From: Dioszegia crocea
Lineage: Eukaryota > Basidiomycota > Tremellomycetes > Tremellales > Bulleribasidiaceae
DNA length: 64,000 nucleotides
Reading direction: 5' to 3'
Assembly: GCA_001600615.1 (NCBI GenBank)
Contig: BCKK01000002.1
Location: forward strand, 1,642,809-1,706,808
The position numbers were made by a program, and so were the translations under genes. Positions 35,859-47,952 of the stretch are shown here, piece after piece. Below the pieces are notes generated by a model. That model did no database searches and was not told the origin of the DNA. It saw only the letters and a program-made list of their open reading frames with translations. How positions within the stretch are numbered: the first letter of the stretch is position 1; each line of letters starts with the position of its first letter.

Positions 35859-37768
35859 TTATGCGCCCCTCGACTGCCTGTACTCGGCCTCGGCAGCAGT
35901 GGCCGCTTCCTCCATTTCGCTCTGGATACCCTGTTTCGTCAGCCTGGCTCTACTCTCCAGCAGTACAGATCCCGCAACCAATCCGGATATAGCTGTAACT
36001 CACGCTAAGGGTCTCAGCGGCAGTCGAGTGGAAGATCAATTGAGCCTTGACGAGGTTTGAAAGGTTCTGCAGGGGTTCGGGCTGGGTCGTCAGCTGCTAC
36101 CCAATCGAATCAGAACGCTCCAACTGACGTTCTCCAAAACAGCCTTCATGAGCCCGATAGCGGTTTCGGTGTTCTGCACCAACTTGTCCTCGGCTTCCTC
36201 GACGTGGAGACTGGACGTTCAGCTATGGCTCGTGCAAGGGGCCTGGCTAGAAAGGGGTTTGGGGGTAGACTTACCGAGCTTGTTCTTGCTTGGCGGGTGC
36301 GGCGGCTTTGAGGCTAAAACTGGTCAGCGGATCTTTTGTATTGACGGTGCAGTACTCCGCCTTTTCTCTTTATCAACCGGTATGTGCGCCTAATGCGACT
36401 CTCCAGACCGAGCGTCAACTCCTATATGCTCACGATGACACGCCGCTTCCATACTCTCGTAGGACACTTCACCCTTCTGGCCGACTTTCTCGACTGCACG
36501 ACAAAAGAGACGACTCACGCTCCACGTGCCGAGTCCAACTCCAACCTTGCAGTCTTGACATTCCCCCGCGCCTTCATTGCCAGACCGATAGAAGTGCTAA
36601 GGGTCGCCTGCCAGGGTGTGACGAATCGCTCGGCGATGGTTGCATCTTGCGAAAGACGAGCGTCTCCGACCTGGATATGAATGTCGAGATATAGATGTGG
36701 TAAAGCCGGCGAACGTCGAGTATGGGGATAGCGTGAAGGTAGTCATATGAAGAGGAAAGTAGATCAGCAATTGCTCGCACAGCGGAAAGCCTCCTGCTGA
36801 GTACCGGACCCGAACTTCTTCCCTGTGTCTCCACTGGTATGATCCGTGGAATGATCCACGGTAGCAGCCAGACTCCTCCAGCAGACAGTAATCTGCGCTC
36901 CAGTCCTCATAGAACCAGCATCAAAGCTCGTTCCATAACCCCCAAACCCTCAGACAACTCACCTTCTCCATAGCACTTCCGTAGACACCGAGCGCGGTAC
37001 CCAAGCGGTCACCAGCTCCAAGCTCAGTCGCGCCGGATTTGGCCGCTCGGGAGATGGCATGGGGGAGGGTCTTGGGCTGAACGGGTCCCTGGGCGGGTTG
37101 AGCGGGAACGGGAATGGGCAGGGAGGTGTTCTGGGCGTCAGCTGTAACCGGGATAGATTTGGCGGGGTCCTGGAAGGGTTAATTGAGGGTATCTGTAATG
37201 AGACATAAAGCCTGCCGCCCCTCCCGAAGCGTCGCCTCCTCGCAGTAATATAGACGCATACACACCTTGAGGTTCTTGTTGGCGAATGTGGCCCAGGCGC
37301 TGGCAGCCTGATGGCTGAGGTCGTTAACGCTCTCGGCGACATCGTTGGGGTAGTCGTACGACCAGGTCAGCGATTATCACCTGACGAGATTTTCGAATGG
37401 GCCGCAGCTCTGAGCAGACTTACAGACTCAGTCTCGTGGACCTTAGTGATCTTCAGCAAGCGCTGGTGAACATCCTTCAAGGCGTCCACTCGAGATTCGA
37501 GCTGGCGGTATTCGACTGGAAGCCTGGATATCAGCTTGAGCTCAGGCCTGAGCTGGCAGAAGAACTGCGGTCGAGTCATCCGGTACGCACTCAGTGATTC
37601 CGTCAGGCCCGACGTTTCCAAGCTTCTCCCTATCTTATCAGCTCGAGCTACGACCCCGTCACGGAATGCACCGCACCTGGTGGCCTGGTATGTGTTGCCC
37701 AGGTTCTTCCTGACTGAGGACATGTCGACAGCGGGTAGCTGCGCGGTGAAGCTTTTCCAGGACTGCAT
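35859..37768 (-). CDS. GVP36: BAR-domain protein, Gvp36 type
   Basis: Membrane-curving protein of Golgi vesicles and endosomes in fungi. The start is MQSWKSFTAQLPAVDMSSVR. A long helical region follows: SRVDALKDVHQRLLKITKVH, ESYDYPNDVAESVNDLSHQA and ASAWATFANKN, a Pro-rich linker, ISRAAKSGATELGAGDRLG, LGVYGSAMEKVGDARLSQDA and TIAERFVTPWQATLS. The last exons carry VEEAEDKLVQNTETAIGLMK and NLVKAQLIFHSTAAETL, ending MEEAATAAEAEYRQSRGA. This is the usual order of the fungal Gvp36/BAR family, at about 400 residues. One intron (36671-36962) is 292 nt and contains a 7-bp hairpin; the others are short. It shares a promoter with PUP1. Confidence 0.85.
36844..36861. repeat. Small inverted repeat inside a BAR-gene intron
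   Basis: CCGTGGA, loop ATGA, TCCACGG. A perfect 7-bp stem in the middle of the 292-nt intron. Confidence 0.7.
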
Positions 37769-38110
37769 TGTGGGTGGTGTGAGGTGGGGTAAGTGCTTAG
37801 ATGCTTAGATAGGTAGATGGTAGGATGTGACTGCTGGGTATGTAGCATGGAGATGCTCGGTGCGCACACCTGCACAGGTGGAACGCGTCGAGGTGTCAGG
37901 GGTGACCATGTGATAAGATTGATACCGGGTGGATGTCAGGGGTGGTGCGCCACGTCACCCAGCCAATTGGCACTGACGCGGTGTGCTGCAGCATTCCTCG
38001 CTACACCATAGTCACTCTCGCCCTCTATAGTCTCTCAAGGTATAGCTCATCACTCGATATACCTTCATCCTTACTCTGGAACAGCATCTCTACCCGCTCG
38101 TATAATCAGT
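37769..38110. promoter_or_regulatory. Bidirectional promoter, GVP36/PUP1
   Basis: 342 bp between two divergent start codons. No exact proteasome-type element GGTGGCAAA is seen, but GGTGGATG and GGTGGTGCG occur. No TATA box is evident. Confidence 0.5.
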
Positions 38111-39545
38111 ATGGCAACCGCAAGCATGCCCGTCCAGGGCCCATCAATAGGCTTCGACTTCTCCAACTATGCCCGTAACCAATTCATCGGAGAGCGCATG
38201 CACGGTCTACCAAAGGGTGAGCTCATATCGCTAATTGAGCTGTAACTTGAAGCTGACACTGTTAGCCACCTCTACCGGAACAACTATCGTCGGTCTGAAA
38301 TTCGGCGGTGGAGATACAGGAGAGGAGGAAGGGATCTGCCTAGGGGCCGATACGCGAGCTACTGGTGGTCCCATTGTCGCGGACAAGAACTGCGAGAAGG
38401 TCAGCTACAACGGCTCCTCTGCCTATAGGCAGGAACTCAAAAAGGACACCGAAGCTGACTTCACAGATCCATTACCTTGCGCCTCACATGAGATGTTGTG
38501 GTGCCGGAACTGCTGCCGACACTGAGTAAGTGTTTGATTCAGCTCTATCTCAGTCATCAACGCGAGGCTAATCACTCAGATTCGTTACCAACCTGATATC
38601 GTCAAACCTTGAAGTAAGCCTCATGAACATGTCGATATGCAACGATTAGCTGACCGTTCAGCTTCATGCCCTATCACAAGGCCGTCCAGCCCGAGTAGTC
38701 ACCGCCATGACTATGCTTAAGCAGTACCTCTACCGGTGCGTCAGCTGTCCAGAATCTCAATGACAGCGGTAGCGGAAGTACTAGCTGACAGGCTAGATAC
38801 CAAGGTCACGTCGGAGCCCACCTTGTCCTCGGAGGTGTAGACTCGACCGGCGCACATCTCTTCACTATCCACGCCCACGGTTCGACTGATAAGCTGCCCT
38901 ATGTCACCATGGGAAGTGGAAGTCTGGCCGCTATGGCGGTGTTTGAGAGCAGTTTCAAGCAGAACATGACGGTGAGTGCTTGTTTCGATGTCGCCTTGGA
39001 CAGCCACATCCAGTACCTTTGGATATTCTTGGTATACCCGCCCTATCCGCTGCGGGGACTTCAGCCTTCGTTTGCCATGGGAGATTAGTTCTCGACCGAA
39101 TCAACGCTGATACCCCAGCGCCAAGAAGCTATCGACCTAGTCGCGCGCGCTATCCGATCTGGTGTCTTCAACGATCTCGGTTCAGGAAGTAACGTCGATG
39201 TGTCCGTGATTACAAAGTCCGGTACGCAGATGATGCGAAACTACGAAACACCTGTAAGTGCAGCTTCTTGACCTAAGTCCCGTATCTTGGGACTGAAGAT
39301 GGACGATTCATTACCCCCATGAACGCGACCTGACCTGGCAGAACGAGCGAGGCCTCAAATCCCGTAACTACAAATTCCGACGAGGTACCACCGCCTGGAC
39401 TAAAGAATCCGTCCGGAGTCTAATCGTCAGTGAAGAGGTGAAGATGACGACGGGGGCAGGGAAGACGCAGGAGGGCGTGCTGGATGTTGCTGTTCCGACT
39501 GGGAAGGGACCCGGAGGGGAGGAGGGTATGGATTTTGATGCGTAG
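38111..39545 (+). CDS. PUP1: 20S proteasome subunit beta2 (PUP1)
   Basis: Catalytic subunit with trypsin-like activity. The start [20 protein letters not shown] is a propeptide of about 40 residues ending ATSTG; autocleavage would expose Thr1 of [10 protein letters not shown]. Next come [20 protein letters not shown] and [20 protein letters not shown], typical of beta2, then [40 protein letters not shown] and [19 protein letters not shown]. The C-terminal arm ends EEGMDFDA. About eight short introns. Compared with other beta2 subunits, the loop between the first two strands carries a few extra residues (GGDTGEEEG). The stop is at 39543-39545. Confidence 0.93.
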
Positions 39546-40417
39546 GGATGCGTAGGGATTGACGGGCTTCATGTGTAGATGACCATGGATTGTATATGAT
39601 AACTGCGGCTAAACGTCTTCTGGGCGACATGGCAAATCGAACGACCACCTCGCCGCTCACACCACAGTGGCAGAGTGGCAGAAGTGCCACATTACGGCAT
39701 TACACGATATCACCGAGCCCCCGACGCGTCTCGTATGAATTTCATTCTTCGCCAACATTTTGAAAGTCATACACTTGATCTCTTCGGTGAGGCTTCTATT
39801 TAGCATAGCGAAACGTGAGTCTTTCCCCAGTGCGGCTACTTCAATCGTCCCAGGTCTTGTTTTAGGCCGATCGCCAAGTGTGTTCCGCTTGGATGATTCG
39901 GCCTAGACGCCATTTGGGACCATTTTTAACCCTTTCCACCAATCCTATACCTTCTTACTATGATGATTTGATTACTGGCACCAGCCTTATCACCCTGTGA
40001 TGATAATTCTTGTAGACGATCCCCACAATATACGCAGTGGGGCGTCTCTGACTCTATTTCTCCCTCTTCCTCTTCTACTTGAACCCTGATTCGGATCTGG
40101 ATCATTAAGATGGGAATGGGAGCTGATATCTTCAGGCATTGATACTGCGTTCCCGAGAATCTCGTAGCAAGCAGTCTAGTTACCCATGTACCGGATGAAG
40201 ATCTGACATCCTATATATCGCTCGAAATTTGCTGCTGCTATCCCGTTGAATCCTAATGATCATCTTGGCATCAGCCCAATCCCTTATCTGTGCCTCCTCT
40301 GCGTTACAGTTTGGATGCGTATGTTGCTGGTAAGACGAGGACGGGTTGATCGAAGTATTTCCAACTCCTCTTGGCTTGTGTCTCAATCACATCGCAACTC
40401 CTCTACCGTCCAATTGA
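39546..40417. other. Convergent 3' spacer
   Basis: About 870 bp between the ends of PUP1 and the BTB gene. No supported gene. A short hairpin-like sequence (GTGGCA-GAAG-TGCCAC, 39675-39690) is present and could lie in a 3' untranslated region. Confidence 0.45.
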
Positions 40418-43400
40418 CTATATTACCCCAACAACCACTGTAGCTCTCAGACTTCCCCTACCCCTGGAACCGCCTTGTAGATCCGACATCTCACCAACCC
40501 ACCCTAGAGCTCCATCTTCATCCGCCGCCGGAACAGGCACCGGCGCAACAGCGAGATACTCTTCACTTCTCAACGCACTACTTTTCCATCCCCACGATTG
40601 AGACAATGTGAAACTGTCGGGCGCAGACGAGAACCTTACTAAGGCCGTGCCCAGAGCCGATGCGCAAGTGATTGAGAAGTACGCCTGGATGTCAGTCCAA
40701 GCTCAGGTGGGGAATATTGACTCACCCTGGTCACTCGTCGACCGTCCTTATACGTCTCTTCTCCCACTGTGTCCGCCTCGGTATCCTCTGTACCGCTACC
40801 ACCGCCTCCACTCGCCATGGATGTAGATACGGCAGGCGGAGTCCGGCCATGCAAGTCCATCATGATGGCAGCCGGCGATCCTCTTGGGAAATTATGACTC
40901 GCATCCCCCTCCGACCTCCTCTCGCGCCTGACCTCCACTCTCGTACCCCTAGCCTCCAACACATCCGGCCTCGCATCTACATCCTCCATACCCGTATTAC
41001 CTCCTCGTCCCGACTCGCCAGACGGCCGACTAGCCCTCGGAACACCCTCCTTCAGACTCTGCCGATGGAGGTATACGCCCAATTGCGTCGTATTCTTCTC
41101 CTTCTTCCTGATAGTCTGCACGTAGACGTTCCACCAACTCCCAGCGTGGAAATGCGTCGTAGAGTACAGCCTCTCTTTTTCAGGAAGAGTGTCAACATCC
41201 CAAAATTCGACCGAGAATCGGAATGGCTGCGTTGGGGTCCAGCGCGAGTCACCCGCGGGCGATGCGGGTGGGTAGAAGAATGAAGTCGACGCTGGCGAGG
41301 AGGTGAGGGAAGAGATGATTTCTGATGATGTGCGAGAACCATTCTTGAGGCCGAACCAGGAATTCTCCCCTGCAGGTTGGGTGTTCTTCTTGGTTCCGTG
41401 TCCATCATCCTCGAATCCTGTCTTGCTTCCCAGGGAAGGGCCAAGATCGGGCATACCACTCATACCCGCGATAGGCGCAGATGCCGTCGTTTGGGTAGCG
41501 AGGAACAGCAACCCGCCCGCTCCGGATTGATGTGTGTTGTCGACGGGGATGGGGTGGTACATCGTCTCTTCAGAGGTAAGGGCGGCCGAAGCGATAGATA
41601 CGTTCGAGGCGTTCCGGCCGGATAGGGACAGCGACAGAGTGCCACTGGAAGGAGAGGGGTAGCTCGGTGTCGCGGTACTCTTACCAAGCGTGCCAGAGCC
41701 CGGGGAGACTAGACGGCCGCGCGGTGTGACCCGCCGCATGGATCGCTTGGCGGCTTCTGCCAGTTCGGCCGGAGTGATTGTCAGGCCTAGCTCTGCTTCG
41801 TCACTCTCTGACGCTGAGGGATCATGTGCGATAATCCGCGATTTCAGATCCGCAGCTGTCCAGTGTGCAGCTTGGAGTACCGAAAGAGGAGCGTAAGGGA
41901 GGTTGGTCGTTGGGTCAATGTCATTTGCGATGATCGAAAGATTTTCAAAAGACTGCTTGTCAGCTGTGGCCCAAGTACTGTAGAAGATGATGTACTTACC
42001 ATGTGTGAATAGTAAATACCCTCCGCAAAGACTTTGGCTAATTGCTCTTCATCCTCATCCCACTCTTCCCAACCTTCCTCTTCCTCAACCTCTGCACCGT
42101 CCTCCTCTTCACCGTGCGCTGCCTCCCACTCTGTCTCCCAACCCTTACGCCGCATCTCCAAGATCTCCCTCGTCGCCTCATACCTCTCCATCTCCCCCTT
42201 CACCCACAAACTGTCACTGGACAACAGTCCCTTGAGGAACGAGGCTGGAATACCTCTATGACGGAATATCCTATACCCCTCCGTCACTGAATCTCCATTG
42301 TCCAGATTCGCCAGCGCAATCTCCGCCGACAGGACATCCATGCTCCACCGACTAAGCCAGCACGCACATGCTTCTCCGATCTTGTCAGATGCAAAGCCGT
42401 AGAAGTGAGGCATGGCCGCCATGTCCAATGAGGCCGAAGAAGCATTGACGGCCCCTGTGGATGTGTAGATGGAGGGGTCAGGCTGGCGTTGACTCATACC
42501 TAGTCGGGCGGAGGGCGCACGAATGGTTGAAGCATTGGATATGGTCCGATGAACCGGCCCAGCAGTGGCAGGAATGGAGGAACCTGCCGTTCCCGATATG
42601 TGCGCAGGCATGGACGATGTCAGAGGGATCGAACCCACTTTGACATCCTCGTCAAGCTTTGAATCTGTTGATGTTGTCGAATCTCGATGGGTCGAGGCGT
42701 GATTGTACTGTTCCGAATCATCCTCCCCAGGAAGCAATTCGCTGACGTCTCCTTCATCCTCATCGACATCCTCTCGACACATACTCCTCGGCAAGGGCTT
42801 GGCCACGCTTTCGAAATCCCTCGGATGCGTCATATCGCCTGATCCGCACCCATCACCCAACGCAAATGCGAGGTATCGCCCGATTGTACCAGGACCGACG
42901 GTACGCAAGATTATAGCAGTCACTTCCCGCATGAGCGGCGCGTGACCGAGGTAGATCGTTGTGGCGAGAAGAGATAGCAGGAGCTCGGGTGGGGAATGTG
43001 CCGTCAGTGCTGTTGGCGGATTTTGAGGGGCAGGACCATCCGAAGTTGAGATGAAGGATGGAAAGACGGGCGTGAGAGGGTGAGAGGGGGATGGGAGCAG
43101 GGCGACCGGGAAGAGAAGACGGGGGTGAGGGCTATATAAGCGGGATAGGCAAATTCTGATTGGTAAGCGTACATCGCTTCCATAATATGCAGGACGTACT
43201 CGAATGCCTCTTGCGTGATGTTGGGATCATCAAATCTCAACTCCACGTCCTCTCCTGACCAGTCATCGTCTCCTAAGCCAGTATCCCGTTGCTTGCCCTT
43301 CCGAGACGACCTTTTTGCAGTCATGCCAGTTTCTGAAAAGCCGCCCAGGAATAGAGAATGGAAGAAGCCTAATGGTATCAGAAAGGTATCAGAAAGATCC

Positions 43401-44515
43401 TGTGGACATTCACTGTACTCACCGGCTTGAACCAAAACCATCTTGTGCACCAACCATCCGACTCCCCAATTCCTCACCCACAATCTCACATCTGCGCATT
43501 CACCCGAGAGGAAAGACCGGTAAAGATGCTCTTGGAGGGGCTGAGCCGGCTGTGCTGGGGTGATGGGCACGTATCCCGAAGGCGGGCGTGCAACGGCCGC
43601 ACTGCCTGTGGACACCTGCTTAGGGGGTTTCCTGATCGGTCGAGGGCGATCTTTCTCGGGAGTGGGGGGTGGGACGGACCGGGATAGCTGTATCTGGCTA
43701 GTTGATGGGAAGGATGCGAGTCGGGAGGGAAGGGCAGAGGCTGATCTAGATCCGGATCCAGAGGCAAATTGAGGCGGGGAGGCAGGTGACTGATTAGGGG
43801 ATGTGTAGCTTGTCGGTGCCAGTGCGTTGGGCGAGACCGATGTAGATGGTGGTGAGACTGAAGAGGCGGGACTAGAAGTAGAACGAGGGATATCGACTGC
43901 AGGGGATGTCAGAGCTCTTGGCCTAAAAGTAGACGCCGAAAGGCCCAAATGGGGCGTACTGGAGCTAGCGAGTGGGGATGCGAATGTGGGACTTGTAGAT
44001 TGAGAATGGGCACTCGGCCGATTCAATATCGACGATCTTCCCTCCCTACTGCTACTGCTCCCATCCATACTTCTTCCAGTCGTCATGGCGACTCCTCCTG
44101 CACTGGACCCACTCCCACTGGCCTGACTAGGCGGACTGAGCAGGCCCGAGCTTTGTCGCGCAACTTCGACCAAGTTTGTGCTGCTTCCTCGCGGCGTCCA
44201 ACCCGGACTAGACATAGGCGTCCTCGACCCCGTAGGACTACCCGCTCGTGATCCGTCTCTCGAGATAGGCCTGACCGGGAGATCAGGAAAGGGTAAGACA
44301 ATCGGCTTTGATGTCGACTGGGGGTTGGACGATAACGACCGAGAGTGATATTTCGGCCGATAAGGTTTGCTGAGAGGACGCTGCTGGGGCTGCCGCGTCG
44401 GTGTGGCTGAGCGAGAGGGAGAAGCTGAGGCTGAACCAGAGGTAGAAGCGTGAGAGATGGAATTTGAGATGGAGCTCGAGCGAAATCGATCAGCGAGAGA
44501 TGGCGGGGATGTCAT
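40418..44515 (-). CDS. Large BTB/POZ-domain protein
   Basis: About 1250 residues. The first exon (start MTSPPSLADRFRSSSISNSI) encodes some 320 Ser/Pro-rich disordered residues. A BTB domain follows: EHLYRSFLSGECADVRLWVR, GVGWLVHKMVLVQAGFFHSL, FLGGFSET, then FDDPNITQEAFEYVLHIM. A second helical part reads PPELLLSLLATTIYLGHAPL and ILRTVGPGTIGRYLAFALG, then an acidic/Ser-rich stretch, and SVTEGYRIFRHRGIPASFLK. The C-terminal region has a compact conserved-looking block: FRFSVEFWDVDTLPEKERLY, THFHAGSWWNVYVQTIRK, TQLGVYLHRQSL and, after the last intron, YFSITCASALGTALVRFSSA. This resembles a MATH-like or related beta-sandwich, by inference only. BTB proteins often act as cullin-3 adaptors. I do not recognise a named orthologue. 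Confidence 0.78.
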
Positions 44516-44854
44516 GTCGCGTGACGCTTTGAAACTCGGTTCCTGCGGTGGCGATATGAGATTTTTGGGCTGAAGTTGCAGATATCTGAGGGACGCAGGT
44601 TGTGGACATTATATAGATGGCTGTGTTACCAGAGCGTCAAACCCCTTCTACAACCTTGTGCTTGGCCATATGGGTCGTTGCACTGAGACCGGCTATGCGT
44701 GCCGGCACTGTTCGGAGCTCGGTGAAATGCGATTACGTTACCGGATGTTCCGAACCATACGCCTCTCAAGCTGCAGGCATGCTGACACTCAGCCCACTCA
44801 GCGATAGCTTGGTGACTCTGACTTTGCCTCTCTGTATCATGCGTATCGGTAGTC
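44516..44854. promoter_or_regulatory. Bidirectional promoter, BTB gene/tandem paralogue A
   Basis: 339 bp between divergent starts. A TATATAG-like run (CATTATATAGATGG, about 44609) is visible, closer to the BTB gene. Confidence 0.45.
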
Positions 44855-47512
44855 ATGTCGCTACCTCAATATCTTTCCGATCTGCCCCGTCTCAGCGACG
44901 TGATAAAGGGGGCTGAGAAAGCAGTAAGTCCTCTATCCGCTATCTCAACAAAGTGGTCCCTCAACCGATACCAAGCGTAATCTCAAAACAATGCTCTCCG
45001 GATAATGATTGACATTGATACAGGTCTGGGAATTGCCTCATCCCCAATTTGGACCGTGGCAAACTCTGACTGTTCCGATAGATGAGACATGCCATCCTTT
45101 CACTCAGATGCAGTGGACTCGATGCGACCATTACCTGTATGCAGGTCGAAATGTGGGACAGAATCTTTCATGCTCGTGCTCTCATAATGACTGATCTGCA
45201 GTGCCCAGCGGCTGAAGGTGAACCGACCTTCTTGCCTGTACCGGATCGCTTCGACAAAGAGGTCCCTTCCGATGCGGAAGAGCCTTTTTCTCGGTTGTCA
45301 ATATGTCTCTCTGAATGACCTGCTATTGTAAGATACTGACAGGCCCAGCTCTAGATATTTGTGGCTACAAGCAGAAGCTCGGCACTCCAGACGACGTTCG
45401 GCTTCTCGCTCAAGCTTTAGAAGCCGCCGCCAGAGTCGACTTGGAGGCTATTTTCTCCGCTCCTCATCATCTGCTTTCACATATACGGGACTACACAATT
45501 GACTACCAGTATGTCATTACCCAATTTGAATTTCAGCGTATGTGACTTGGGCTGATTTCTAGGGGAGCAGAGGATCCCTCCATCCCTAGAACTCCCGGCG
45601 AGAAGGCAGCCTCGGCGCTACGAGATGCTATAGCTGCTTGTCTGCACGCGCTTCATAGCTGGCCGGCTGTAGTAGAACTCCTCGATCGCGTTGATTGGAA
45701 TGATTCGCACGTTTTGACGAACTTGGCCAGTGATCCGACCTTCGCGAATAGGGAAATGTCGAACCCTCTATGCGACCTCATGTTTCAGGTGAATCACCAT
45801 GAAGTCATGTCGGGGATCCGACTGCGCCTACTTTTCGACGAATGGAGGGTGAAGAGCATTCTTCCGCCAACATCAGTGAGTGCTCAGGGATCGCCAGAGC
45901 TCATCTACCAGTTTCCGGCAATCTGGGATGAAACGCGCCGACGTGCTGAACCCGAGATCGAGAAGCGGGACCTACAGCTACACAGTCTGTCGGGTATGAG
46001 CCGCTTTGAGAAAGCTTTGGCCCGAGTCTGCCGGCCAAGCCTGCATCCCACCACCCCTCCTCAGATCAGTCGTAGGTCCTACTGCAGGAGTCGAAGGTGC
46101 ATCGCTGATTACTGCAGTTCTCGACTTTGAAATGCTGGTATTGGAGAAGCCTTCGCGTCTCAAACTACTCACCGTGCCGCTTCTCAAAGCCCTGGGTCAG
46201 TCTACCAGACAGAATGAGCCTGGCGTCCAAGCTAACTCAACCAGGATACCACCACTCAGTCGTCTTAATTCACTACACCCTACGGAAACTCATCTTCGAT
46301 AAAGCGTCTGCGTGTGCAGGGTGGCAAGATTTCAGCCTCGACAAGATGTCTGGCAGGCCTCCCGAAGATCCAGGAAAACACATTCCGCTCAATACTGCCT
46401 CTATGAGGTTCCGTGTCTTCCATCGCGTCGGAGTCCGGCCTAACCGAACGTTTCGCGATGATAGATTGAGCTGGTTCTTACTGCGATTTCCCGCCTTCAA
46501 CTGGGCAAATTTCATCACCCTCAGCACGTCCTCACCCCTCTCCATATCCTACAATGGGCCCAACCTGAAGGCCAACCTAGACGCAATCTGCCTGTGCATC
46601 TGGGGCTGCCAGCTTGCGGACCTCATGGACGCCAAATCGAACTTCAGTGACGCCGACCGACCCAAATTCGTCGTCTCATCGGATGAATGGGCGAAACTTG
46701 ATGATATCAAGTCAGTCGTCGACCGATGTCGTGTAGGGGCTCCGCCGCCTCATCCCCCCACCGACTTCGCTTGTCTGTACAAGCTCACAAGCCGATCGAT
46801 ACAATTTCCAACGCTATCGCAAACTTCGGCCGACATTGCGAGCGTCTCTGGCTCCCTCCCTCTGGCTCAAAGTAGCCACGCGTACCTCCGAGACAATCCT
46901 CCGTTGATTCGACCCGTTGGGGACGCCATCTCGCCCACTCAACCGCAGGCTGTGCCTACAGAGGAGGAGAGTCCGGGCGAGCTAGTGAGATTCAGAGTCA
47001 ATAGCGCTCAGCTGAAGGTGGCGGAACGCGTATTTGGGAAGCGAGGGGGTGACGTCAGATGGTCCAGTCTGATCAATGTAAGTATCTCCATCCGAAGGAT
47101 TTGGACACAAGCTGATTCAACCCAGCTTTTCAGGCGTATTGGGTACCGGTGAGTCGTGTTCCTCATCACTTGCGCGGTATGTGAGCTAATGAATTCAGAG
47201 CCGAAGGCATGGGTGGTTCTGCATACCACATCAGACCGGTCATACCTGGCGGCAAATCGATACTGCTCTACAGGTCAGTCCGTTCGATAGCAAATACCTT
47301 CACTCGGATGAGCTGACTTGCCAGACCGCATCCTGATCCAGCCTTCACCCCGGACCAGACTCTCGCTATCGGTGAGCAGATGGCCGCGACTTGTACGTTG
47401 TTCGTCCTAATACGAACCCGCTTACTACTCTGACTCTACAGTTGGATGGTCGATCGATAATTTCGTAAGACAGCTCGACGAGGGGAGCGTCAATCCTATT
47501 GCCAATGATTGA
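44855..47512 (+). CDS. Tandem paralogue A, unknown function, HicA-like/dsRBD-like C-terminus
   Basis: A protein of roughly 650-700 residues from at least nine exons. The start is MSLPQYLSDLPRLSDVIKGA. Blocks shared with the next gene are ICGYKQKLGTPDDVRLLAQA, LHALHSWPAVVELLDRVDW, GMSRFEKALARVCRPSLH, ILDFEMLVLEKPSR, GYHHSVVLIHYTLRKLIFDK, SYNGPNLKANLDAICLCIW and PLAQSSHAYLRDNPP. The C-terminal block reads FRVNSAQLKVAERVFG, RWSSLIN, a short exon LFRRIGYRAEGMGGSAYHIR, then SILLYRPHPDP and IGEQMAATFGWSIDNF. That layout (helix, GGSA, strand, PHP, helix ending GWS) resembles a C-terminal region seen in many uncharacterised fungal proteins and the HicA/dsRBD-like fold. No signal peptide or membrane helix. 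I cannot assign a function. Confidence 0.72.
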
Positions 47513-47952
47513 TCTGTATTCGGCGGGCTTTGACAATTGTAGCAGTGATGTTCGTCTTTGTACCTGGATCCATAATACATGTCGCCTGAGGGCCGGCTCT
47601 TTGCATTCAGTCTGAAGATGGTGCATCAATTGAGACGAACCTGCCGGCATTTCGGAGGTAGCGATTTTCGGGTCCGAATTAGTGTCGGCCTCCATGACCT
47701 GTTCAAGGAAAGATTTTCTCCTGCTAACACATTACCATACTGTAGAGTGAAGGCATTCGACGTAGCTGGTCTTACCATACCGCACGAAAGAGGCTACAAG
47801 TTTCTAGACACGCGCTTGGCAGTAAATCACGATGACCGACTGGACACACGCTCCGACTCCGACGCTATAATCCAGCTGTCAATGAACGCTGCCCTCGTCT
47901 CCCTATCGCCCACCTCCTTGATCTTTGCCTAGCCTCCCCAAGCTTTCCCAAG
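47513..47952. other. Spacer between the tandem paralogues
   Basis: 440 bp. It holds a plus-strand frame of 117 codons (47579-47932, MSPEGRLFAFSLKMVHQLRR) with no clear family and no match to either paralogue. It is more likely chance than a gene. It must contain the promoter of paralogue B. Confidence 0.4.

Noticed and set aside
39675..39690. Short hairpin GTGGCA-GAAG-TGCCAC
   Set aside because: Six-base stem in a 3' spacer. A bacterial-type terminator makes no sense here, and there is no other support.
47579..47932. 117-codon frame between the tandem paralogues
   Set aside because: No match to either paralogue and no family pattern; a frame of this length is expected by chance here. Mentioned only as a spacer content.
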